This document shows positions 9,933 to 18,729 of a stretch of 64,000 nt of DNA, piece after piece. The notes below the pieces were generated by a model. That model saw only the letters and a list, made by a program, of their open reading frames with translations, did not search any database and was not told the DNA's origin. Positions within the stretch are counted from its first letter, which is position 1. Each line of letters begins with the position of its first letter. The stretch is from assembly GCA_037447655.1 (NCBI GenBank), contig JBBHKE010001556.1, forward strand, positions 124,001 through 188,000, in the 5' to 3' direction. Origin of the DNA: Zygnema cylindricum. Lineage: Eukaryota > Streptophyta > Zygnematophyceae > Zygnematales > Zygnemataceae. Both the position numbers and the translations under genes were made by a program.

Positions 9933-11676
9933 GGTTATGGGCCCACACCCATGGCTACCTATATTTGATGGATCAAAATATCACTACAGGAAGTGTACGC
10001 TTGAGAGCTACTTCGAGATGATGGAGCTAATGGATGTGGTGGACGGTACCTTGGCCGAAATATCAAATGAATAGAAAAGGAAAAATCATGAGTGTCTAAG
10101 GGTTATCAAGAACTCTTTGACTGAGGATTTGGTAATGTCATACCTAAGTTTTAAAAGGGCAACTGAATTATGGAAGAGCTTAGAATGTATGTATGCAAAG
10201 ACGTCTTTATATCATTGGCTTAGTAGTGTTACCAAAATAGTTGAACACAAGTATGTAGGAGGTAGTATGGAGAAACACTGTATTGACTTACAAGTATTAT
10301 TTGCAGAAAATGATTTGGCAGGGGGAAACTTTACAGATGCTCAACAAGCTATCTTGTTAATGAGAAGTCTACCTAAAGAATATAAGAGTGCACTAGATCG
10401 ATTGACTTTAATTGATAAAAATGATTGGAGCATAACTGTAGCTAGACGAGTTATTCTAGATGAAGAGGCTAATAGAAAGGTTTTATCAAGTGAAAGGAAT
10501 ATAAAGGAATCTAAGTCTCAGTTTCAGAAATTTAAAGGTAATAGTGAGTTCGGAGATCGGCCAAAGAATTGTTTTTACAGTAATGATTTAGGACATACCT
10601 TCAGGGTATGTCCATCGTATAAAAGTGCATGTGTTACAGGGAATTTCAGAGATGGATGGGACAACACCCTAATTCGAACCCCAACAAGAAAGGAATCAAG
10701 TGCTTTCGTGAGTGAGAGACAAGACTCGACAAATGACAAAAGGCATACACCTTGTGTTGACGAATTTATGTATTTACCGACCTTTTGTGGTGTTTGGAAT
10801 GGAGTAAAGGAGGAGGTGACAGAAAAGGATTTAATGTCTGTCCCTTTTCCTGACGTCAGATTGGTGAGTAACAAAGAGTTACAGGAGTAAGAGTTGTTTG
10901 ATGTAAGAGAAATTAGAGGAAGTGAAGGTCACTAGGAAGTGGAAGCCGAAAAATACTTAAACATAAAGACTAATAAACTAAACCCAATTTTTCTGGAAGG
11001 ACCGGGCGAAGATATGAAGAAAACTGGAATTAGGAATAAGGTGTATAATGTGGAAACTGGTGGAAGGAGTTATGTCACCGAAGATAGTGTGGTGAAGGAC
11101 GAAAGAGAGAAGGACACGATTTCTGTGACCTTATCAGATGACAAATCTGTGAGTGAAAATTGCTTACAAGAAAGTTTGTTAACTAAAGCAAGAGGAGTTG
11201 GTGGAAGAGATGGACACTTAGAAGCAGAAACTAGAAGTAAGGTGGCCATGAAAATTGGTGAACTAGGAGAAAAACAAAGAAAAACTGTTCAAAAAATTGG
11301 AGTGAGAAAAGAAGTTTGTGGGGTTGAAAAATGTAATAGAAATGCAAAAGTTAAAAGAGTGTATCTGAAAAGAAGAAGAATCAAAATTAAAATTTCTCAG
11401 ATGAAAAAAGTTGATGGAAGTAGCAAATCTATGGAGAAAAACATAAAGGTGAAACAGAAAACTAGTATTTGTGACTTTAAACAAGTAGAAAATTGTGACA
11501 GAAATGTAAACTTTCAAACAAGACAAAAGATCATGAAGAAAACAAAAAGAAGATGTAATATTCAAAGGATGAAGGGTAGAAGAAAACATGCTCAAAAAAG
11601 TGATCAAGAAAAGAGAGCGGGAGAAATGATTTTCTGGAGGATATTTCTGAAGAATGTGAATTTAGAGAAATCTTAG
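9907..11676 (+). pseudogene. gag with long Lys-rich C-terminal extension, element B
   Basis: One reading frame of about 590 codons, interrupted by TAG at 10072, TAA at 10888 and TAG at 10933. It begins M-A-E-I-G-Y-G-Q-Q-V-M-G-P-H. The Gln codon at the LTR end is split CA|G, and the PBS is translated. Residues ~70-260 are Copia gag (E-L-W-K-S-L near 90; V-G-G-S-M; L-L-M-R-S-L-P-K-E-Y). A knuckle follows, CFYSNDLGHTFRVC, in which the second Cys is Ser, so zinc binding is doubtful. The last ~245 codons (10939-11676) are Lys/Arg-rich, match no retroelement domain I recognise, and could be a nucleic-acid-binding or targeting tail. The N-terminal half is most like gag of element I. Because the extension sits in the same frame as gag, I infer one ancestral protein. 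Confidence 0.75.
9933..9950 (+). other. Primer-binding site of element B
   Basis: GGTTATGGGCCCACACCC directly after the LTR end ...GACAACA. The first 14 bases match the consensus complementary to the initiator tRNA-Met anticodon arm. Confidence 0.8.
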
Positions 11677-12494
11677 TTTTGGAAAAACTTATTTTACAGG
11701 CATGTCTTATAAAGACAACTTCGTTTGGCATTCGATTTGTTTTTGGTAGGATTTTAGATTTGTACTCTCCCATGTTGAGTTAGTTGAAAAGAAACAAAAA
11801 GATTTATTTATGTATTTTTGAAGACGAAGGAGGTGGTGGAAGCAATGACTTGTTCAGGATCGAAAATTTCGGGAGACATGGCAGAACGCAGCGAAAGCAG
11901 TGGAGAATCATTAGAAGAAGTTCGCGTCGCGAACAGCGACGCAGCATAGCGGCGCAGCAAAAGGAGTGGTGCCGTATGACGCTTACACGCTGATTATTTT
12001 ATTCCAGGTACAAGCAACTAAACATTCAGGGTTATGCATTTATGGCGTAAGGGGAGCTATTACAGGACACTTTTTGCAAAAAGGCAGCAAGCGAGTGGGA
12101 ATTGGCAGAGGGCAGCAGGAGCAATGGCGACGTCAGCAAAGCACTGGTGATTTGGTGTTTTTGCTAAATTTAGTGTATGATGAACAGTGGAGGTTGATAC
12201 AGAATTTTGAATATTTAAATATTTTTTTTATTATTTTGTTTATCCATTAGAGTGGAAACATTTGCGTACAGCATGGACTAATGAGTCTAAAGCTTTAGGG
12301 GAGTGTAGAATTTGAAAGCTTTATTCTCAGTAGATGAGGCTATAAGGAGGAAGTTAAAGGTGAAAAAGAGCAGCAGTTAGGACTGCGATGTCAAACTAGC
12401 GCAGCGTAGCAGCATAGCAGTACACACTGATACAAAGCAGCGTAGCAACATACCATTACACGCTGCATATTTTTCTGGGTGCACGAAACTAAAT
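11677..12494 (+). other. Non-coding 3' internal region of element B
   Basis: No domain-bearing ORF. It contains GC-rich GCGACGCAGC-like motifs near 11925-11960. At 12289-12303 a second polypurine-like tract (AAAGCTTTAGGGGAG) is followed by TGTAGAATTTGAAAGC, which resembles the LTR starts of G, M and N. It may be the remnant of another 3' LTR 200 bases upstream of B's own. Confidence 0.6.
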
Positions 12495-12505
12495 TTTCGG
12501 GGGAG
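12494..12505 (+). other. Polypurine tract of element B
   Basis: TTTTCGGGGGAG directly before the LTR start TGTTGTTTTGAAAAG. The purine run is short (GGGGGAG) but in the expected place. Confidence 0.6.
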
Positions 12506-13488
12506 TGTTGTTTTGAAAAGTTGGTTTCGTGCGTACGAGACAGTTTGCCTGTAATTGCTAATTGGATTTAATATGGAGGTTTGAATAGATTCACGGATTG
12601 GGGGAGCGAATGGATTGATATAATTAAAGTGACGTAAAAGACTCATTGAGTGGTGTGAACAAGCTGTGACAAATGGACGGCGGATCGCGAAGCGATCCGA
12701 TGTAAAATAAACGGAATGTTGGAATAGGCGCCAGTGGTACAGCGTAGCTGCGACGCAGTTAAGTCAACGTAGCTGCGGCTATTTGTATGATCCGTACGGA
12801 CAAGCGCAGCCAGCGCAGCTAGCGCAACTGCAGATAATATGACTAGGATAGATCTCGAGTAATGATGATTGTACGGTAGTGGTAGCTTAGTAGTTGCTTA
12901 GTGGTAGCTTGGTTTCTGACATACGAAGAGTGCGGTGTAAATATTCTGTAAAACAGAGGTTTGTCCTTTTGAATAATTAGCTTATTAGAGTAGATATAGT
13001 ACGGCTGGTATGCCTCCGTACTCTGAGTATATCTTGCAGGACTTCGATTATTTTATGTGTCGCAGTCAAGTTTATCAAAGCAATGGCAAACTGTTTTCTA
13101 CATCTTTGACCTGTTGGTGTGATCACTCTGTTTGGTGCTTTCATGTGAAACTTTGTGGAGTTATTCTATGATATAGAATATATATGTATGTGAAGTTTCA
13201 TTGTATTCCAGTATCTCTGTAAGATTCTGTGAGCAGTCTAAGTGGTTAGTTTGTGAAGCTGTCAACTGTTTTTGTGAAACTCTGGAGCCTATATCTTCTA
13301 GATGCCTTGGTGGATTTAGCTGTAACTTTGGGAGTTTATAGTGTATATCGTATATTGCTTATTGGTGCAGTTTGAGGTGATTCTGTTCAGTTTGGAGTAA
13401 TCTGTGCTGTCTGTAACACAGCTGTTTTTGAGGTAGTCTGTGGGTGTTTCCGTGAGTAATCCATGGCTGAAATAGGCTATGGACAACA
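12506..13488 (+). repeat. 3' LTR of element B (complete)
   Basis: 983 bases, TGTTGTTTTGAAAAGTTGG...GGACAACA. The start matches the separate LTR at 24468-25647 and the end matches the 5' LTR. It contains a perfect hairpin GGATCGC-GAA-GCGATCC at 12682-12698 that recurs in the solo LTR at 42055-43376. The gag ATG (13463) is carried within it. The right flank is TTATC, then a microsatellite. Confidence 0.85.
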
Positions 13489-13495
13489 TTATCTG

Positions 13496-13496
13496 C

Positions 13497-13527
<31 letters not shown>
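13496..13527 (+). repeat. CTAT microsatellite
   Basis: Eight near-perfect tetranucleotide units directly downstream of B's 3' LTR. Confidence 0.95.
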
Positions 13528-13540
13528 CCTAATGTGTCTA

Positions 13541-14766
13541 TATATGGAGAGGGGAAGGAGGGGGGAAATGAGAAGGGAAGGGAGAGAGAAAGGGAGAGGA
13601 AAAAGGGGAAGGGAAGGGGGAAGGGAGAGGGGAAGTGAAAGGAGAGGGAGATGGGAGGGAGAGAGGAAGGTGGAGGGGAAGGGAGACGGGATGGGAGAGG
13701 AGAAGGGAGAAGGGAAGGGAGAGGGAGAGGGAGAGTGGAGGGAAAGACGAGGGCGAGGGGAGAGAGAGGGGAGAGGGGAAGGGTAAGGGGAAGGGAGAGG
13801 GGATGGTGGAGGGGATAGGAGAGGGGACGGGGTAAGGGAAGGGAGACGGGAAGGGAGAGGAGAGGGAGAGGGCAAAGGAGAGAGGAAGAGAGTGGGGATG
13901 GAGAGGGGATGAAGAGGAGAGGGAGAGGGAAGAGGAGAATAGAGAGGGGAAAGAGAGGGGAAGAGTTAAGGGAAGGGGGAAGGGAGACGGGAAGGGAGAG
14001 GGAAGGGAGAGGGGAGAGTGGAAGAGAGGGAGAAAGGGAGAGGAAGAGTGAGAGGGGACGGGGGAATGGAAGGGGGAAAAGGGAAGGGAGAGGGGATGGA
14101 GATGGGAAAAGGGTGAGGAAGGGAGAGGGAAAGAAAGAGGGAAGGGAGAAGGGAAGGGAGAGGGGAAGGGGGAAGGGAAGGGAGAAGGGAGATGGGAGAC
14201 GGGAAGGGAGAGGAGAAGGGAGGGGGGAAGGTAGAGGGGATAACATAGGGGAAGAAAAAGGAAAAGGAAAAGGGAAAGGGCGACGGGAAGGGAGAGGGGA
14301 AAGGAGAGGCGAGGGAGAGGGGAGGGAGAGGGAAAGGGAGAGGGGAGGGAGAGGGGAGGGATAGGGGAAGGTGGAGGGGAAGTTTGAGGGGAAGGGTGTG
14401 GGGAAGGGGAAGGGGTAAGGGAAGGTGAAAAGGAGAGGGGAGGGAGAGGGGAGGGGGGGGGAAGGGAGAGGGGAGAGAGTGGGGAAGGGGTAAGGGAAGG
14501 TGGAAGGGAGACAAGATGGAAAAAAGGAAGGGAGAGAGGAGGGAGAGGGGAGGGAGAGGGGAGGGAGAGGGGAGGGAGAGGGGAGAGGGAATGGGAGAAG
14601 GGAAAGGAGAGGGGAAGGGAGAGAGGAAGGTAGAGGGGAAGGGAGAGAGGAAGGTGGAGGGGGGGGGGAGAGGGGAAAGGGGAGGGAAAGGGAGAGGGGA
14701 AAGTGGAGGGGAAGGGACAGGGAAGGGAGATGGTAGGGAGAGGGGAGAGGGGGAGGGAGAGGGGAA
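13541..14766 (+). repeat. Long purine-rich (GGGAGA/GGGAAG) tract
   Basis: About 1.2 kb in which the plus strand is almost pure A/G, built from short units such as GGGAGAGGGGA and GGGAAGG with rare pyrimidines. The long ORFs here (Pro/Ser/Leu-rich on minus, Gly/Arg/Glu-rich on plus) exist in all frames because stop codons are rare in such composition; they are not genes. Confidence 0.95.
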
Positions 14767-15837
14767 ATAAATATTTTTGGTGCACAACATGGCAGAAGGT
14801 GCATGGTCTGTAAAATGTGTAAATATTTTCGCATCGTACGTATTTTCGGTGCACAGCGTGGCAAGTTGCACATGGTATGTCTAATGTGTAAATATTTTTG
14901 GTGCACAGCGTGGCAAAATGCACATGGTCTGTACGATGCATAAATAATTTCGGTGCACTGCATGGCAGGAGGCACATGGTCTGTCTGATGTGTAAATATT
15001 TTCAATCTGTGTAAATATTTTCAATGCACAACGTGGCAGAAGTCTCATAATTTGTACGATGTGTAAGCATTTTCGGTGCAAAGCTTGGCACGAGGCACAT
15101 GGTCTATACCATGTGTAAGTATATTTGGGGAACATTATCACAAGAGGCACATGGTCTGTCGGATGTGTAACTATTTTTCAGTGTACAGCGTTGCACGAGG
15201 CGTATGGTGTGTACGATATGTAAATATTTTTGGTGCACAGCTTGGTTGGAGGCACATGGTCTTTACCATGTGTGAATATTTTTGGTGCACGTCGTGTCAA
15301 GAGGCACATGGATTGTACGATGTGAACTTACTTTTGGTGCACAGCGTGGCACGAGGCACATGGTTGGATAATGTGTAAATATTTCTACGAGGCACATGGT
15401 TGGATAATGTGTAAATATTTCTGCATCGTACATATTGCTGGTGCACAACATGGTAGTAGGAGCATGGTGTGTACGCTAAGTAGGTACTTTCGCAACATAC
15501 ACATTTTTGGTCCACGGCGTGGCCGAAGCACATGGTATGTCCGATGTGTAAATATTTTTGGTGCACAGTGTGACTGGAGGGGAATCGTCAATCTGGTGTG
15601 TAAATATTTTCGGTGCACAACGTGGCAAGAGGCACATGGTCTCTCCGATGCACAACGTGGCAGGAGGCACATGGTCTACCCCATGTGTAAATATTTTTCG
15701 GTGCACAACGTGGCAAGAGGCATATGGTGTGTACAATGTGTAAATTTTTTCGGGGCACACTGTGGCAAGAGGCACATGGTCTTTACCATGTGTTAATGTT
15801 TTTGGTGTTCAACGTGTCAACAGGCACATTGTCTCTG
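14767..15837 (+). repeat. 52-bp minisatellite, about 20 units
   Basis: Tandem units mostly of 52 bases. Each starts AAATATTTTTGGTGCACA, passes CGTGGCAAGAGGCACATGG and ends TACGATGTGT. Some units are shortened (36 bases near 15382-15417), some extended by 16-17 bases with GCATCGTACGTATT, and one is partly duplicated (15600-15685). Several units contain a short hairpin, CACATGGT...ACCATGTG. Divergence between units is moderate. 52 is not a multiple of three, so ORFs across it are not meaningful. Confidence 0.95.
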
Positions 15838-15979
15838 TTAGATTTAAACGCATTAGTCCTCTTTATATTTTGTGAGAGGAAAACTCTAAAATTTAGAAAC
15901 GGTTTTAGACTATGTTTCAAAATTGTTGAAATTTATGTATATTCTAGGTCTATATTGGAAAAAAATAAATTGAGTCAAC
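15838..15979. other. Short AT-rich spacer
   Basis: No gene, repeat or structure recognised between the minisatellite and the LTR of element D. Confidence 0.6.
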
Positions 15980-17462
15980 TGTTGAAAAGAAGTAATTAAA
16001 ATTAACTTCTTAATTTATACTTTAGGGAGGAAGAGAAAGAGATAGTAAGGAAGAAACAAGCAGACAGACTAATTAAAATCTTCTTGCCCTGGTCCGGATT
16101 TGAGCTTAGGTCTTGTGGAACTAATGTAGAGTGACGCCTTAACCATTAAGGCTTTGACAGAACAATACACGTATGTGGTTTAATAATGACTTAAATAGTT
16201 ATGCGACGGCGCTTTCAGTTAAACGAGTAAAATTGACGAAACGGCACATATAAATGACATCGCCCACGGACGCGAATCGAACCGTATTATATGCTTGATC
16301 GGACAAACATCGCTACTGCCGCCAAACCCTATTGGATTTTTGGCGGCTTTAGGACATAGTGGCGCGCTGTGCCACGTGGCGCCACATCATTGGACATCGG
16401 AAAAGATGGGAGGAGGAACCATGGCTCTTAAGCTGACAAGTGTCAACCAGAAGGCCATTTCGTACAATGTCCGTATAAGAAGTGTTGTGATTTGAAATCT
16501 TTAGTTCAGTAGTTGGAGCTGTGAGAGGAGACTAAGGACTTAGAATGTTTTATATCTATGTCAGATGTACTACTTACTTTTAATAGTGTGACAGAAGTAG
16601 AAAGACATTAGTGTGTACTGTACTTCTGCAAGGACACGCGTCTTCATTTGTAAATGCTGTAGGTATTTTAGAATGGCGGTTACACCCTATACACCTGTTG
16701 CACATCGTACGAGCGGCTTTGGTTAATTCGATGGACGAAAACTAAACCAAACATCTAGGAAAAGTATTGTAAGTGTTTATTTTAGGAACGTTGATGCAAA
16801 CCGATTCGATAGAGGCGATTCCCGCGGGGACCACATTGATTAAGTTTGCCGTACGCACTCGGAAGATTTCGTACCACCTAACCAATTGTCCTCTAGAATT
16901 TTGTGACTAATGCTGACTAAGCATCAGCAACATTAATTGTATAGTCGGTATCTGTAAATATTTGGAAAACATATGTTTGTAGCTTAGTGCATTAGGAAAT
17001 AGTGTTTCACAATTCATTTAGTGGTAGGTTGCAATTAGGGTTTTGGAAGAAATATAGGATCAGTGACCTACAGTTTGGGTACTAAGTCGTACTACAGTAC
17101 AGTACCACTATTTCACATACATTCATCTGATTAGATGGTAATCAGTAGTTACTTATCGTGAGTATATAGTTTAGGACTTAGACATATTTATGTATCCAGT
17201 TTTGGGACTTTGATATTCAAAGGGCAATTTTTGGAAACTTCCGAATATCAAATCTTATGGTTTACTAAATCAATTGAGATGTAATTTTGAGGATTCATAT
17301 TTTATTGTGTTGTGTATTATTGTAATGAATTTGAGGCAAGTTAGCCTTCTAAAATATATTTTGTATCAGCTAAAAGCTGGCTGTTGAGTGGATGATTGAT
17401 GGTTTTTGTTGTTTTCATGTATACTTCCACTTGTATTGCTCAACGGTGGTTTTAGAACAACA
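15980..17462 (+). repeat. 5' LTR of element D
   Basis: Probable LTR of ~1483 bases from TGTTGAAAAGAAG to ...TTAGAACAACA. The 3' boundary is inferred by aligning E-Q-Q-V...S-R-I-P-I-F-Y-G with the E-Q-Q|V...S-R-I-P-V-F-D-G boundary of element I. The 5' boundary is less certain. It carries an antisense tRNA-like module at 16087-16162. Confidence 0.55.
16087..16162 (-). other. tRNA-like module in LTR of D
   Basis: The minus strand reads a D-arm-like hairpin GCCTTAATGGTTAAGGC and, ~45 bases on, GCTCAAATCCGGAC, resembling a B box. It lies 107-182 bases from the LTR start, antisense to the element. Confidence 0.55.
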
Positions 17463-17729
17463 AGTTATAAGCCTTTTGTCAAGAATTCCCATCTTCTATG
17501 GCCAAAATTATGCATACTCGGAGGCAATGGTTGAATCATTGTTTGAAACTACTTGATATATTGGGGGTCTTCAATGGCTCCCTTAATGAAATAGATCCCA
17601 GTTGTGCAAAAAATAATTTATTCGCTAAGAACAATCTCATTCTCTGTATCTCAAAAAATCTAGTCATGTCTCGACTAAAAATGAAAAAGGCGAGTGGAAT
17701 TTAAACATCGCTGAAAATCTACATTTGAG
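17463..17729 (+). pseudogene. Copia gag N-terminus, element D
   Basis: Plus-strand frame E-Q-Q-V-I-S-L-L-S-R-I-P-I-F-Y-G, then a TGA and a frame continuing to A-S-G-I before a TAA (K-N-N-L-I-L-C-I-S corresponds to the conserved segment before E-I-W-D in Copia gag). The PBS position reads AGTTATAAGCC, i.e. the consensus with G-to-A changes. The sequence stops at 17730 where the truncated LTR of E begins. Confidence 0.65.
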
Positions 17730-18729
17730 GAAGACAAAGCTCCTGCAAAAGTTTTATTGACACAGCCAGGATTTGATCCTGAAACCTTTTGACATGGGCC
17801 GTACGGAATAGGCGTCCGCCTTATCCGTTACGTCTTGATGATTCGTTGCATAGAGTATGTTTGATAACTATACAAAATATACATGGTGACTTTTTTCCTT
17901 TAAGCGAATTACGAAATGAAACGAAACATAGAACGTATGGTACCGCACGAAATGCAGTACCGCACGAAATAAATAAAACAAACATTTGATTTCGACGGAC
18001 GAAATTAAATGTCGCGATCGACGGCTCGCGAAGCAAGAAGAAAATTTAAACGGTCAACACGGAATGTTGACCATCGAAATTCAACGGTCAACACGGAAAT
18101 TTGACCGGTGAAATTCAACGGTCAACATTTATTCCGCGCGCCGTCAGATCGAACGGCTGAAATTGATCATCGTGAAAAGAACGGACGGCACGCGTGAGTG
18201 CCGGTATGCCGGAACGACTTTCTGGGAGAAGTTTGGCGAAATGGAAGGAAATGACACGTGGCATTATCCTATAGGATGCCGGAAGAGAAAAAGGACAGAA
18301 TGCTATTGACCTATTTTTGCCACGTGGCAGACCAGGAATGGTGCCGAATATTTCCGTACATAAAGTACGGCGGCTACTGTACTTTATATGTACACTAATT
18401 AGGATAATTCACGTTGATTTGTTTAGAGTAGCTATTAGGAGTTTTTTTTTTTGACTTAGGCAAAATTTGAAAAAGTCCTCTCTCCCAGAGGCCATTTGTA
18501 CAAATATGCTTTCTTTGAACAGCCATAACTTAATGCTCGGGTGAGCAAATTCAGTGATTCTTTTTGCTACGGACTCAGGGGAGTCCAGGCTACACAAAGG
18601 TGTAATAGGTCAGAGTTTGTGCGTGCCAGGGTGGCACTTATTCATTGCCAAAGTCAAAACTGCAAATATCTCCTAGAGGCTTCATATAAGTTGGACATTT
18701 TGTGGACCAATGGAGGTCACAGAATTTCA
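17730..18729 (+). repeat. 5' LTR of element E (5'-truncated)
   Basis: 1000 bases aligning with 23229-24229. It ends ATGGAGGTCACAGAATTTCA, so the gag ATG is 20 bases inside the LTR. A TATA-like ACTTTATATG near 18380 would place transcript start around 18410. Near-identical motifs CAACGGTCAACACGGAA recur three times at 18047-18130. Confidence 0.9.
17757..17840 (-). other. tRNA-like module in 5' LTR of E
   Basis: The minus strand has GTAACGGATAAGGCGGACGC (A-box/D-arm; recalls plant tRNA-Arg by memory) and the T-arm shape CAGGATCAAATCCTG with B box GGATCAAATCC about 45 bases on. Acceptor-stem pairing is not convincing. Confidence 0.65.

Larger units (their letters stand above)
9233..13488 (+). 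mobile_element. Element B: Copia-type LTR element with gag and no pol
   Basis: Two LTR copies in direct orientation (9233-9932 truncated, 12506-13488 complete; about 98% identical by eye over 700 bases) bracket a gag-like frame, a PBS and a polypurine tract. No protease, integrase, RT or RNase H motif appears in any frame of 9933-12505. It therefore looks like a non-autonomous element that would have depended on relatives for reverse transcription. The first 282 bases of the 5' LTR are replaced by another LTR. Confidence 0.8.

Noticed and set aside
10939-11676. Separate gene downstream of B's gag
   Set aside because: It is in the same frame as gag, lacks an ATG at its start and is divided from gag only by two stops 45 bases apart; one broken ORF is simpler.
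12304-13488. B's 3' LTR starting at 12304 rather than 12506
   Set aside because: The independent LTR at 24468-25647 starts with the sequence found at 12506, and a polypurine tract precedes 12506.
13521-15005. Long ORFs (up to 494 codons, Pro/Ser/Leu-rich on minus; Gly/Arg/Glu-rich on plus)
   Set aside because: They follow from the purine-only composition and run through several frames at once; no domain, and they cross into the minisatellite.
15076-15796. Cys/His-containing ORFs in both strands of the minisatellite
   Set aside because: The repeat unit is 52 bases, not a multiple of three, and the reading arises from the repeat; no evidence of selection.
14767-15837. CRISPR-like array
   Set aside because: Units are contiguous with no unique spacers, and the context is eukaryotic retroelements.
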